Notes under the pieces: model-generated
What the model was told of the DNA's origin: nothing
Database searches by the model: none
Seen by the model: only the letters and a program-made list of their open reading frames with translations
Program-made: the position numbers and the translations under genes
Part shown: piece after piece, positions 23,463 through 35,717 of the stretch
Position numbering within the stretch: the first letter of the stretch is position 1
Layout of the letters: the number at the start of each line of letters is the position of its first letter
DNA from: Cranoglanis bouderius
Lineage: Eukaryota; Chordata; Actinopteri; Siluriformes; Cranoglanididae
Length of the DNA stretch: 64,000 nucleotides
Assembly: GCA_023630585.1 (NCBI GenBank)
Contig: CM042540.1
Location: 15,722,574 to 15,786,573 of the forward strand
Direction: 5' to 3'

Positions 23463-23695
23463 CAGCGATTGAGCATCTGTGGGATGTGCTGGACAAACAA
23501 GTCTGATCCATCGAGGCCCCAACTTGCAACTTACAGGACTTAAAGGATCTGTTGCTAATATCTTGGTGCCAGATATCACAGCACATCTTCCGACGCCTTG
23601 TGGAGTCCATGCCTTGATGGGTCAGAGTGGTTTTGGCAGCACAAGGAGGACCTACACAATATTAGATAGGTGGCATAGGTGTTATAGCTGATCAA
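23463..23695 (+). mobile_element. Tc1-like 3' end
   Basis: Plus-strand reading gives IEHLWDVLDKQV and later FRRLVESMP, the C-terminus of the transposase family whose 5' end lies at 15407-15918. Confidence 0.65.
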
Positions 23696-24636
23696 TGTAT
23701 ACTACACTTTCTTTATTAGGAATACTATACTAATACTGGGTAGGTCCTCCATTTGCTCTCAAAACAGCATCAATTCTTTGTGGCATAGATTGTTGGAAAC
23801 ATTCCTTTGATTCTGGTCCATGTTGACATGTGTGCATCATGCAATTCCTGAAGATTTTTCAGTTGCATCTCCCATTCTACCATATCCCAACGCTGTTCTA
23901 TTGGAGTCAGATCCGGTGATTGGGAAGGCCACTGAAAAACTTTGAACTCATTGTCACATTCATGAAACCAGTTTTAGATGACTTTTGCTTTGTGACATGG
24001 TTCATTATCATGCTGAAAGTAGCGATTAGAAGATGGGTAAATTGTGGCCATGAAAGGATGCACATGTTTGGCAAAAATATTCAAATAGGCTGCGGCATTC
24101 AAGTGATGATTCATTTGGTATTAATGCGCCCAAAGTGTGCCCAGAAAACATTCCGCACACCATTGCACCACCTCCACCAGTCTGGACTGTTGACATAAGG
24201 CAGGTTGGGTTCATGGATTCATGCTATTGGTGCCAAATTCTGACCCTACCATCATGTGCCTCAGCAGAAATTGAGATTCATCAGACCAAACTACATTTTT
24301 CCAGTCTTTGTGACCCTGAACCCACTACAGCCTCAGCTTTCTGAAAGAAGTGGAGTCCAATGTGGTCTTCTGCTGCTGTAGACCTTTCACCTCGGGGTTC
24401 GATGTGTTCTGCATTCTGTGATGCTTTTCTGCTCACCACAATTGTACATAGTATTTATCTGAGTTACTGTAGACTTTCTGCTCAAACCAGTCTGGCCATT
24501 CTACGTTTACCTCTCTCATCAACAAGGCATTTCTGTCCACATAACTGTTGCTCACTGGATGTTTTTTCTTTATTGCACCATTCGGAGTAAACTCTAGAGA
24601 CTCTTGTGTATGAAAATCCCAGGAGATCAACAGTTA
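23696..24636 (-). mobile_element. Tc1/mariner element (host of a nested Tc1)
   Basis: Minus-strand coding scraps include VQTGGGGAMVCGMFSGHTLG near 24150-24190 (catalytic domain). The left end starts near TACACTTTCTTTATTAGGAA. It is cut at TA 24635-24636 by the element at 24637-26029 and resumes at 26032. Frameshifted and dead. Confidence 0.7.
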
Positions 24637-26029
24637 CAGTGGGGGAAAAAAGTATTTGATCCCCTGCTGATTTTGTACATTTGCCCACTGACAAAGAAAT
24701 GATCAGTCTATAATTTTAATGGTAGGTGTATTTTAACAGTGAGAGACAGAATAACAACTAAAAATCCAGAAAAAACACATTTCAAAAAAATTATAAATTG
24801 ATTTGCATTTTAATGAGGGAAATAAGTATTTGATCCCATATCAATCAGCAAGATTTCTGGCTCCCAGGTGTCTTTTACACAGGTATCGAGCTGAGATTAG
24901 GAGCACTCTCTTAAAGGGAATGCTCCTAATTTCAGTTTGTTACCTGTATAAAAGACACCTGTCCACAGAAGCAATCAATCAATCAGATTCCAAACTCTCC
25001 ACCATAGCCAAGACCAAAGAGCTGTCCAAGGATGTCAGGGACAAGATTGTAGAGCTACACAAGGCTGGAATGGGCTACAAGACCTCGCCAAGCAGCTTGG
25101 TGAGAAGGTGACAACAGTTGGTTCGATTATTCGCAAATGGAAGAAACTGTCAGTCTCCCTCGGTCTGGGGCTCCATGCAAGATCTCACCTCGTGGAGTTT
25201 CAATGATCATGAGAACAGTGAGGAATCAGCCCAGAACTACACGGGAGGATCTTGTTAATGATCTCAAGGCAGCTGGGACCATAGTCACCAAGAAAACAAT
25301 TGGTAACACACTAAGCCGTGAAGGACTGAAATCCTGCAGCGCCCACAAGGTCCCCCTGCTCAAGAAAGCACATGTACAGGCCCGTCTGAAGTTTGCCTGA
25401 ATGATTCAGAAGAGAACTGGGTGAAAGTGTTGTGGTCAGGTGTGGACAGATCTCTTTGGCATCAACTCAACTCGCCATGTTCGGAGGAGAAGGAATGCTG
25501 CCTATGACCCCAAGTCATAACACCATCCCCATCGTCAAACATGGAGGTGGGAACATTATGCTTTGGGGGTGTTTTTCTGCTAAGGGGACAGGACAACTGC
25601 ACCACATCAAAGGGACAATGGACAGGGCCATGTACCGTCAAATCTTGGGTGAGAACCTCCTTCCCTCAGCCAGGGCATTGAAAATGACCTTAATGACTTG
25701 GAGAGGATCTGCAAAGAAGAGTGGGACAAAATCCCTCCTGAGATGTGTGCAAACCTGGTGGTCAACTACAAGAAACGTCTGACCTCTGTGATTGCCAACA
25801 AGGGTTTTGCCACCAAGTACTAAGTCGAAGGGGTCAAATACTTATTTCCCGCATTAAAATGCAAACCAATTTATAACTTTTTTGAAATGCGTTTTTCTGG
25901 ATTTTTTTGTTGTTATTCTGTCTCTCACTGTTAAAATACACCTACATTAAAATCATAGACTGATCATTTCTTTGTCAGTGGGCAAATGTACAAAATCAGC
26001 AGGGGATCAAATACTTTTTTCCCCCACTG
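24637..26029 (+). mobile_element. Nested Tc1-like element with TA duplication
   Basis: A full-length 1393-bp copy. Ends are CAGTGGGGGAAAAAAGTATT and its reverse complement ending CCCCCACTG, with long inverted repeats of about 190 bp. TA at 24635-24636 and 26030-26031 is the target duplication, and the interrupted element continues on both sides. Confidence 0.85.
25004..25823 (+). pseudogene. Internally deleted Tc1 transposase
   Basis: Reads AKTKELSKDVRDKIVELHKA (helix-turn-helix domain; the start codon is ATA), then RSGAPCKISPRGVSMI and VKHGGGNIMLWGCFSAKGTG. After ARALKM near 25685 it jumps to a C-terminal block ending ANKGFATKY. The region holding the second catalytic Asp and the final Glu is absent, and frameshifts occur near 25110 and 25400. 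Non-functional. Confidence 0.8.
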
Positions 26030-26031
26030 TA

Positions 26032-26090
26032 TAGAAATACTCACACCAGCCCATCTGGCACCAACAATCATGCCATGTATAAACTTAAGC
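26032..26090 (-). mobile_element. Continuation of split Tc1 element
   Basis: Sequence (AATACTCACACCAGCCCATC) that continues the element at 23696-24636 after the nested insertion. From 26100 to 26480 nothing else is recognised. Confidence 0.55.
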
Positions 26091-26479
26091 ATACATCCAT
26101 GTAATATCTATAAACAGTGTGACATATGCATGGTGAACCACACGTTATTGCTGCTAGTGGTTTTCCATTACATTTGCACATTTCAAATACTGCAAAATAA
26201 TGAATTACCTCACTACTGTTTCAGAAACATAGGTGCACACATTTAAGTGTAACTCTAGTTAAGATAGTTAATACAGCAATTTTAGTGCTTAAGAGTTTGC
26301 ATATGTTACCGGTACTTCTGGTTTTTGATACTGTCCATATTCTAAAAGACTATGGCAAGAGATATCTGGATTTTTATTGATTTCTCTCTATTGTGGAAAT
26401 ATATAGTGATTGGGTTTATTGATCATGACAAAGCCAGCAAACAGCATTATTATGTACTATAATGTAAAAACAGCATTGT

Positions 26480-26819
26480 CTTTCAAATGAAACATTAAAC
26501 CGAGGTCCTGACTCTCTGCGGTCATTAAAAATCCCAGGAAACTTCTTGTAAAGAGTAAGGGTATAACCCCGGTGTCTTGGCGAAATTCCCCCATTGACCC
26601 TTATCTATCATGGCCCCCTAATAATCTCCATCCCTGAATTGGATACATCACTCTCCTCTCCACCAATAGCTGGTGTGTGGTGGGCGTTCTGGTGCACTAT
26701 GGCTGCCATCGCATCGTCCAGGTGGATGCTACACACTGGCAGTGGTTTGGAGGAGATTTCCCCCACATTCTATGTAAAGCGCTTTGAGTGTCTAGAAAAG
26801 TGCTATAGAAATCTAAGGA

Positions 26820-26866
<47 letters not shown>

Positions 26867-26868
26867 AT
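26480..26868 (+). mobile_element. Retroposon 3' tail with (ATT)n
   Basis: A segment ending GTAAAGCGCTTTGAGTGTCT...AATTATTATT, typical of a fish LINE/SINE tail, followed by (ATT)n at 26820-26866. From 26870 to 27340 I see only AT-rich sequence. Confidence 0.55.
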
Positions 26869-27649
26869 AAATCCAATCTTATTTAATTTCGTATTCATAA
26901 ATCAAAAGTTTCACTCTAAGCCTTCATACATAATCTTTTATAAGGAGTTTGAGCAGTATCTGAATCTTATTAGTTTATCTGAGAATAAAAAAGCTATTGA
27001 AACTTTGACTATTTGTAACAATCTTGGCATTATTGTTTCTTCAGATCTGTAACTCATTGTATTGTTTATCTGCATATTTACTCATTTTATTGCCCTTTTT
27101 TATTAATTACCCCTGGCCCTTTTACATTATTTATATTTTAATTCATATTTAATTTTAAATTAAGTTAAATTTATATTTAGATTAGTTTTAGTAATGTCCA
27201 TCCAATTTACATTTCCTGTTTTGTATCTAATACTCGGTTATGGAAATTATTTGTCAATATAAAAATAAAAATGTTAACTGTTAATATGGCTTCCTCTTAA
27301 CTGGTTCATCAGGAAAGGATGCCTGGGTGGAAATAAACTGTCACGTAAGTGAGTAGAGACGGATGCAGAGGTAGAGTCGCCAAAAATTTTACTCAAGTAC
27401 AAGTAAAACTACTTATAAAAATAATTACTCAAGTAACAGTAAAAGTAATAATGTTAATAATTACTTGACTAAGAGTAATAAAGTATCCAATGAGAAGACT
27501 ACTCAAGTAGCAAGTTAATAGTTACTTCAGATCTGATTAAAATGAATGGAAAATCCGGAACCTCAGACTACATGGAGAACTGTAAGTCTCACCTCTCTTT
27601 GAAAGAGTGTTTTTGTGTGTTGTGTGTGTGTGTCTGTGTGTGTGCAGGC

Positions 27650-27800
27650 TTGGGAAGTAACGGAATACACAGCGTTATGTAATCAGGATACAAAAAACTG
27701 GTAACTGTAATCCTTTACAGTCATGTCAAAAAACAAAGTAATCAGATTACAGGTACATTTAGTAAAAAATGGGAATACTATCAGGATTACATTTTTTTTT
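27650..27800 (-). repeat. Dispersed terminal repeat, inverted copy of 6040-6200
   Basis: GTAACGGAATACACAGCGTT to GGGAATACTATCAGGATTAC matches 6040-6200 in reverse complement. Just upstream (27385-27530) is a degenerate ACTCAAGTA-type repeat. Confidence 0.5.
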
Positions 27801-28354
27801 CCATTTAAAAGCAAAGAAATTAATCTTTTGACAGAACACAATATAGACAGCTGCTTGATTATGTCGTGGCTCACATGAGCAACCTCTTGGTGTGTGTGCA
27901 ATGTTTATTTGATAGAAATTAACACTAATTGTTCTCTGAAATACTTTTGTTAGGGTGACCATACGTCCTCTTTTTCGGACCTTAAAAAAGCATCCAGCCA
28001 GGTAAAATCTGAGAAAATGTCCGGGATTCAGCTTTACTTTCATTATGATGTGCTTATGTATCATGTGCGTGCATGTTTGTATTGCGTTAACCCCTCTCTG
28101 TAATCCCCACCTTCTTGCACACCAATCGGTCGATTATAAAAGTCTTGCAGCAACTATTGGCCAAATTCTGCCTCTCAACCTACTCTCAGCGAACGGACGA
28201 AGGTGAAGTGCAATTCTGTATGGCATCAAACAGTTGCTTGACAATAGCAGCAAATGACAGCTGTCCTGAGTCGAAACAATGCCCATGGCCATATAAGGTC
28301 ATTTTAAATTTCATGTTATCACATTGCTTCGTGTTACATGGCCATTCAAATGTT

Positions 28355-29206
28355 CAGTAGGTATAGAAAAGAATCACCCCCCTTTAAAATAATCACATTT
28401 TGTTGCTTTTCAGCCTGAAATGAAGGCGGACACAGTTTTTGTTTCATCCAGCTGTATTTACTCAGTGCAACTTACAACATCCAAGTGAAAGATATAACAC
28501 CAACATGTCAGAAAAAAATTAAAAAATTAAAAAACAGAATCACTGAGTTGGAAAAAAGATCACCCCCCCATTTTGTTGAACCACCTTTTGCTTTAATTAC
28601 AGCCTTTAGTCTGTTAGGATATGTCTCTACTAACTTTGCACATCTAGACTTTGCAATATTTGCCCAGTCTTCTTTGCAGAACTGCTCAAGTTCAGTTAAA
28701 TGTGATGGTGATGGTGGGATTATGCAGCAAGACAATGATCCAAAGCGTAGGAGTAAGTCCACCTCTGAATTACTCAAAAAAAGCAAAATTAAAATTTTGG
28801 AGTGGTCTAGTCAAACTCCTGACTTGAACCAATTGAGATGCTGTGGCAGGACCTTAAACAGGCAGTTGATGCTCGAAAACCCTCCAGTATGGCTGAACTA
28901 AGCAGTTCTGCAAAGAAGAGTGGGCCAACATTCCACCACAGTGCTGTGAAAGACTGATCTCCAGCTATCGGAAGTGTTTGCAATGCAGTTATTGCTGCTA
29001 AAGGTGGCACAAGCAGATTTTAAGTTGAAGGGGGCAATACGTTTTTAGTCACATGGGTGATAGGTGTCGGATGGAACTTTTTTTTCTTTTTGCTTCAATA
29101 AAAAAATAATAATAAAAACTGTATTGTTTTATGTTGTATTTCATTTGAAGATCTAAAACTATTTAGTATGAGATATACACAAAAACAGAAGAAATCAGGA
29201 TGGAGC
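28355..29206. mobile_element. Chimeric Tc1 element (two families, inverted)
   Basis: The left 360 bp is the 3' end of one Tc1 family in minus orientation (HLTELEQFCKEDWANIAK at 28508-28786). From about 28718 it is the 3' end of another family in plus orientation (QQDNDPKRRSKSTSELLKK). Both C-termini therefore face inward, with a terminus of a different family at each end. Confidence 0.7.
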
Positions 29207-29211
29207 AGATA

Positions 29212-29735
29212 CAGTGGGTATAGAAAAGAATCACCCCCCTTTAAAATAATCACATTTTTGTGCTTTTCAGCCTGAAATGAAGATGGACACAGTTTTTCTT
29301 TTATTCAGCTGTATTTACTCTGTGCAACTTATAACATCCAAGTGAAAGATATAACATCAACATGTCAGAAAAAATAAATAAATAAACAGAATCACTGAGT
29401 TGGAAAAAGGATCACCCCCTTGCTTTAATTTGCCTTAATTTTTTAATTGCAGCCTTTAGTCTGTTGGGATATGTCTCTACTAACTTTGTACATCTAGGCT
29501 TTGCAATATTTGCCCACTCTTCTTTGCAGAATTGCTCAAGTTCAGTTAAATTTGATGGTGACCGTTTGTGGACTGCAGACTTCAAGTCATTCCACAGATT
29601 TTCAATGGGGTTTAAGTCTGGGCTCTGACTAGGCCATGCAAGGACATTCACCTTTTTCTCCTTCAACCACTGTGTTGTCAGTTTTGCTGTGTGCTTTGGG
29701 TCATTGTCATGTTGGAAGGTAAACCTTCTTCCCAT
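29212..29735 (-). mobile_element. Tc1-like 3' half
   Basis: Starts CAGTGGGTATAGAAAAGAAT after TA. The minus frame 29412-29741 reads FTFQHDNDPKHTAKLTTQWL and DLNPIENLWNDLK, the second Asp and final Glu of the DD34E domain. Truncated at about 29735 by LINE sequence. Confidence 0.75.
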
Positions 29736-30010
29736 TGACAACTTTCCGGCAGAGGATTGTTTTGGTTACTTTCTAGGAGTTTACACAGATACTCTTCCCT
29801 AGCAGCTTTTAGACCCTGTCTATAGCTAGACATACTGTCCTTCCATGCAATTCGAAAAACCTCTAGATTTGTTTTTTCCATTTGCGCTCGAGATTACGAG
29901 TTGCTCTCTTGAGAGCATGAGTATGACTGTTGTACCATGGAGCAGGATGTTTTTCTCTAACCTTTTTTAATTTGATAGGGACAACATTATGTACAGTGCT
30001 AGAGAGCATA
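29736..30010 (-). mobile_element. L2-like LINE fragment
   Basis: The minus strand reads EKTNLEVFRIAWKDSMSSYR and LLESNQNNPLPE, typical of the linker before reverse transcriptase in fish L2-type LINEs. From 30010 to 30440 nothing further is recognised. Confidence 0.6.
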
Positions 30011-30440
30011 GTGCCCATATATGTGTGTGATGCTAATAGTGCTAAGTGTGTGTCTTTTTCAGTGTATTAAAATCTGCATTCATAGTAAGACTGTTTTGAA
30101 CACTATTAAGAAAATGTGTTCTCTTTTTAGAAAACCAGAATATGGTCACCCTAACCTTTGTGATGTAATGTTACCCGCATCAGGGACAGTGGTCTTTTAT
30201 TTATTCATTTATTTATTTTTTTAAGCTTAAAATAAGCTCTAAATAAAAGTATTTTAGATCATATTGCTTTTCTCTTGACTTTATTTACATATGTGACCTT
30301 GAAGTAATCCAAAAGTAATCAGTCTGGGGGTGGTAGATGGATGTTTTTAGGTGCTGTGCCTGCAACAGCCGACACAGATTAACCATTAGACCAGACATAA
30401 AAGGTGTACCGGGAATGGTTAGGATGTCCTAAGGGATCCC

Positions 30441-31640
30441 CTCACAGCTGAACAGGAGCATGAGTTCTTTTGCTATGTTGCGGGAGGTGGCTTTCCAGTC
30501 TGACTGCATCAGTGCACTTGGTGGAGTAATCCACAATCACCAGGATGTATTCGTGACCCTTGGCAGACTTTGGGAGCAGCCATACAAGGTCCATGCCTAT
30601 CCTCTCAAAGGGGACGCCAATGATGGGTAGAGGGATGAGGGGTGTGGGAGCCAGTTTCCAGGGCGTGGTGCACTGGCACTGGGGGCACCTCTGACAGAAA
30701 GGCCGGACTTCTGCCTCCATGCCAGGCCAGAGGAATCTGTCTTGCAGCTTAGGTGCATTAAGAGTTGTGTCTTTGAGTAAGGTCAGTGAAGCAGTCCTTT
30801 TTGGACCAGAAAGTAGGAGGCTGGGAGACTTTGTTCGTGGTCCTGGTTGACACCTGGCCCCAGCAATGCTTTCAGTGGTCCTTCTGCTCTTTCCCGAAAT
30901 TCCTCTCCCAGGCGATCTGGTGAAACACAGAAGAAACAGGGTTAGAGGGCATGTGTGTCTCACCGGCATCACCATCTGCTGGGGCCATACAGGCCCGCCG
31001 GACCCGTGTCTGGGCAGCAGTTGACAACTTCCATCTGCGTCGTACCCTGGCGGTCCTTGGGGTGGGAGCAGTGGGGAAACCTGGCCAGTCTCACCCAAAT
31101 AGCAGCGGCACTGGGAGCTCTGGGATTGACCTAACAAGGAGTGGCCACTCGCTAGCAGAGGTCTTTACCCAGACTTTAGCAGTGGGGACTTCTGTGACAT
31201 CCCCATGAATGCAGGAAACTGGGATGGTCCCAGTCCTCTTGGTCATTTGGTCCAGGATTGTGGTTCGGGCTAGGGTCACAGTTGGAGTCTAGGAGGGCTG
31301 AGACTGGCCTGCTGTTCACTTCGACAGAGATGCTGGGTGTGTTGAGTGGGGTCGAGATGTGGAGGGCATATCTGGCCAGCCAGGGTTTGTCCACCCGCTG
31401 TGGGCTGGAGGGGTCTGGCTAGGTAGGCATGGGCTTGTCCTGGGAAGTTCCATGGGTGGGGCAGCTGTTGGGGTGTCTTCTCTGCCTGTGGAGGTCCAGG
31501 TCTGAGTGTCGATGGGGTTGGAAATGGTGTGGGCTGGGCTGGACCTCCTGATGTTCTCCCCTGCTGATTTCCAGGGTGGCCAAGGCACTCTCAAGGGACT
31601 GTAGCATTTTTCTGGGGCTGTGGGGACCTCACATACCAAC
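30441..31640 (-). pseudogene. LTR-retrotransposon pol/gag remnant
   Basis: The minus strand carries an integrase start, FCQRCPQCQ (zinc-binding) followed by FERIGMDLVWLLPKSAKGHE and LVIVDYSTK (first catalytic Asp), in 30442-31137. Upstream at 31176-31394 is a protease-like VNSRPVSALLDS, and at 31316-31639 a Pro/Thr-rich gag-like tail. The reverse transcriptase is missing and frames are broken. Ty3-type is the best guess. Confidence 0.65.
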
Positions 31641-31767
31641 AGCCTTGAGTTCTTCAGGCCACAGAGCCCTCAGGAACTGCTAACACCCTCTCATGACCTC
31701 CGTGGTGGTGTGTTTTTCGAGCTAAAGCCACCTCTTAGCTGTCAACCAGGCAACCTCCTCTTAAGCC

Positions 31768-32350
31768 ATGTTCCTGCCAGAGGTCAACAAGGTGACCACC
31801 TCTCCTGAGCTCAAGCTTGAGACCCAGCAGATGGTCTCACCTGCAGAGCTCCAGCTGGAGGTCAACCAGGCGACCTCCTCTCAAGCCATGTGTAAGATCT
31901 TTCCCAACCCTCCCTCCCCTACTGTGAAACTCGCACCACCTGTCAAGGCAATGGAGAACACCACTCAGCCTCCATGCTCGACTAAGGATGCCGCTCCATC
32001 TCCCTGTTCAGCTGAGGACATTGCTCCATCGCCTGGTGCGGACAAAAGTTCCGCTTCAACTTCCTGCTCCACCTCAGACGTCACTACACCAGGCTCCGCT
32101 TTGGACGTCGCTCCACCTTCCCACTCCGCTGAGGCGGTCACTCCGCATTCCTGCTTGGTTGAGGACATCACTCTGCCATCCTGCTCCGCTGACGACGTCG
32201 TTCTGCCTCCATGCTCCGCTGAAGACGTCGCTCCTTTTCTCTGCTTCACGCCGCATGTCGCTCCCCCTTTTTGCTCAACGTCGGACATCACTCCCCCTGC
32301 ATGCTTCGCGGAGAGCATCGCTCCCCAAGAAAGCATTTCTTCAAAACTGG
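31768..32350 (+). pseudogene. gag-tail fragment with two repeat types
   Basis: The plus strand reads EVNKVTTSPELKLETQQMVS and a second similar unit to about 31890, the same repeat type as in the gag ORFs at 12 kb and 40 kb. It is followed by about ten 13-residue units (P-x-CSAEDV-A-P type, 39 bp) from about 31960 to 32320. The ORF runs on to 32538 without recognisable sequence. A capsid-like part is not visible upstream, so this is a fragment; whether it belongs to the minus-strand pol at 30.4-31.6 kb is unclear. Confidence 0.55.
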
Positions 32351-32905
32351 AAGTCAAAGTGCTTACTCAATTTAAATCAGTGGAAGAATCTAATAACAGA
32401 GTATATATCCATTGCAAAACTCACAGCTTTATTTATTTATTATTATTAATTGTAATATGTACATTGATTGATGCCTTAGGGCTCATTAAGCTAATCCTTT
32501 GGCCTAGCTTTGTATATCTAATGGGGCGGGGTGGGTGACCTCATTGTGAGTTGTTGTGGAGGGGGCCTGCCTGGGATAGGAGCAACCAGTGGGAGTGGGG
32601 ATGATGGCTGTGCCCTGGGCCTGGCAGTGTCTTTTAGTGACCTACTCCTTGTGGGGTCTACCTCGCTCGGGCTGTGGAGAGGTGTGGGGCAGTCCACCAG
32701 AATTTTATTTTTCATACAGATATCCTATCTCCCTCACTGTAACACGAGTACTTGTCACATGTATATGTTACCATCTTGTTTTCCAAAGTAAAAGTCTGTG
32801 ATCGGTGTTTTTCCAAACGTGTTTACTCCTTTGAAATCATACCTTCCACTGCTGAAAAATCTGTTTGGTTGGCGTTCCAAGGGAATAATGGAGGCTGGTA
32901 ACCCA

Positions 32906-33074
32906 TGTAATGTATGACGGTATCAAACTGATTTCTGAATCGACCTGGGCTTAGCACAGAAGTTTCTTTTGTTTCTTTTGAGCTGTAAATCCCTATCTGT
33001 TTAATGACCACTCTAACCTCTTGACCAGATACCTTTGGAATGCTAACGACCAAACTTCCCCCCCCCCCCCCTTG

Positions 33075-33116
<42 letters not shown>

Positions 33117-33508
33117 GCTTACCTTACACACACAATGGAGAAATCTCTCTTTTCAATGTAACGTGTAATTATATGTAATTATTCGATGCCTAAATAGTGT
33201 GATGTTATCTTTTTAAATGTCTTGTTGACATTTTAAATGCCTGTAACCAGGTTTTATTTGTAATATTCTTTACAAGTCCATCGAATTTGGTATGTAGTTA
33301 ATCGTCTCAAGATACCCTGATTGATTATGCATATCATATTGCAATGTGATACATTTTTTCATGCTTTCTTGTAATTTCATATATAATACGGTATAAACTG
33401 GCTCCTCCCTGGACATTTAAATTAGGGACCGAGACCAGACAAAGAGAGTTCATCCGGACATGCAAATCCAACTTCCTGATTGGCCCATAGCCAAAAGAGG
33501 CGTTCACC
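32906..33508 (-). mobile_element. Truncated LTR (copy C)
   Basis: The reverse complement of the 3' part of copies A and B, beginning TGTAATGTATGACGGTATCA. It includes a poly(C) run and (CA)n at about 33058-33115. Confidence 0.65.
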
Positions 33509-33509
33509 T

Positions 33510-35450
33510 ATTAGCTGCCTGTGAGCTTGGATGGCATGTAGCCAGTCTGGTTGTCCCGCTGCATCCACTGGAGGCGACGTATTCTGTCACATAAGTGAGC
33601 AGAGACAGATGCAAGTGCAGGTTCAGTAGATTGGCAAACAATCCAAACTTGTAGTCAAAAAACAGACACAGGGTCAGCCGATCTACAAACTACTATAACT
33701 ACTACATTGTTTCAGAAATTAAAACAAAATCTAAGATAAAACAAAAAATTACAGTTTTTAAATGATAATGTTATTTACTGAAGTAAAAATGTTATTCAAT
33801 ACCAACTGGGCCTGTGTGAAAATGTATTTGCCCCCATAGTTACTAATTGCCCAAATCTATGAAACTGCATTTATAATGAGGTTCAGCTAGACTAGACACA
33901 ACCAGGCCTGATTACTGCCAGCCTTGATCAATCAAAAGAGAACTTTTTGAACCGCATGAATTTGGTTAAAATGTTTTATCCAGTAACACACTATGCCAAA
34001 GTTGGTCTTCCCATCAGTCTGGGAAGGGATACAAAGCTATTTCAAAGGCTCTGGGATTCCAAAGAACCACAGTGAGAGCTATTATCTCCAAATAGAAAAA
34101 CTTGGCAAAGTAGTGAACCTTCGCAGAAGTGGCCGACCATCCAAAATTACTCTAAGAGCACAGCAACCACTCATCCGGGAAGTCAAAAAAGAGCCAAGGA
34201 CAACATCAAAGGAACTAAAAGCCTCTCTTGCATCAATAAAGGTCACTGTTCTTGACTCCATGATCAGAAAGACACTGGGCAAAAATGGCATCCATGGAAG
34301 AGTGGTGAGGTGAAAACCACTGTTAACCCAGAGCATTAAGGCTCATCTGAATTTTGCCAAATACACCTTGATGATCCTCAAACCTTTTCGGAGAATGTTA
34401 TGTGGATTGATGAGTCGAAAGTAGAACTGTTTGGAAGACAGGGGTCCTGTTACATCTGGCATAAACCAAACAGAATTCTACTAAAAGAACAGTCAAGCAT
34501 ATTGGTGGACGTGTGATGGTGTGGGGATGCTTTGCTCCTTCAGGGCCTGGGCAACTTGCAGAAGTTGAGAGAAACATGAATTCTGCTCTCTACCAGAAAA
34601 TCCTAAAGGAGAATGTCCAGTCTTCAGTCCTTAAGTTGAAACTCAAGCATTACTGGATTATGCAGCAAGACAATGATCCAAAGTGTAGGAGTAAGTCCAC
34701 CTCTGAATGGCACAAAAAAGCAAAATTAAAGTTTTGGAGTGGCCTAGTCAAAGTCCTGACTTGAACCAATTGAGATGCTGTGGCAGAACCTTAAACAGGC
34801 AGTTCATGCTCAAAAACCCTCCATTGTGGCTGAACTAAAGCAGTTCTGCAAAGGAGAATGGGCCAAAACTCGACCTCAGTGCTGTGAAAGACTGATGTTC
34901 AGTTATCGGAAGCATTTGATTGCAGTTATTGCTGCTAAAGGTGGCACAACCAGATTTTAAGTTGAAGGGGGCAATTCGTTTTTCACATAGGTAATAGGTG
35001 TTGGATAACTTTTTGCTTCAATAAAAAAAAAAAAAACAACTGTATTGTGTGTTTACTCAGGTAGCCTTTGTTTTATGTTGTATTTCATTTGAAGATCTAA
35101 AACTAATTAGTCTGAGATACACAAAAACAGAAGAAATCAGGATGAGGCAAATACTTTTTCACAGCACTGTAGGTCAAACAGTGGAGGCAAACATGAGATA
35201 AACATGGCTTGTTAATGACAGAACACAAAGTAACTGAGCATATACTTCACAATGTGTACAATGAATGACAGTCTATTTAAAGTGTGCTTGTGAGTTTGAG
35301 GCTGATTGAACACAGGCGTGGTGAATTAGAAGCTGAGTGATTGAGAGCCGGGAGGCGTGTGTGTTCTGGGTAGTGAAGTCCGAGGTGGCCATATTTGTAG
35401 GCCGCGATGTTTGCTGGGAAGTTGAGTTCGTGGATGGCTGTGATAGGCCA
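33510..35450 (-). mobile_element. Sushi-like LTR and gag start, split by Tc1
   Basis: Minus strand: a gag start (MDAAGQPDW-like, ATG replaced by GTG) near 33510-33568, AATACGTCGC next to the LTR, and LTR sequence from 33585 (TGTCACATAAG). A Tc1 copy occupies about 33700-35168. LTR-like sequence with a TTTAAATAG box resumes at 35171 and ends near 35445. Boundaries approximate. Confidence 0.45.
33700..35168 (+). mobile_element. Tc1-like element with transposase pseudogene
   Basis: The right end reads CTTTTTCACAGCACTG before TA; the left terminus is deleted. Plus-strand scraps: RSGRPSKITLRAQQPLIREV in 33993-34313, MMVWGCFAPSGPGQL at 34513, IMQQDNDPKCRSKSTSEW near 34660-34710 and a C-terminal LKQFCKGEWAK block. 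At least four frame breaks. Same family as one half of the chimeras at 28.7 and 50.2 kb. Confidence 0.75.
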
Positions 35451-35717
35451 TAAACAATTTTTATTCACATTCTAGTGGGGAAAACTGGAATAGACTTGTG
35501 GCTTGGGGCCAGGAAGTGGGTGATGAAAATTAATATTAATTCATTTATTGTATATAATTTGTAATAGATTTTGAATCATTTTAGGATGTATAGAGGATAA
35601 GTCTGAACTAGTGTGTGCTTAGCATGTTCATTGTTAAAATTCTGTGTGTGATCTGTGTTCATATTGTTGCTGTTCCCCCTTTATCTGTAATTTTGGTGCT
35701 GGACACCAGGGTATATA

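Noticed and set aside
26594..27052. A 152-codon ORF
   Set aside because: It runs through a retroposon tail and an (ATT)n tract (poly-Tyr); not a gene.
31768..32538. A host gene encoding a Cys/Ser/Pro repeat protein
   Set aside because: The first units match the gag-tail repeats of nearby LTR elements, so it is more likely a retrotransposon fragment.
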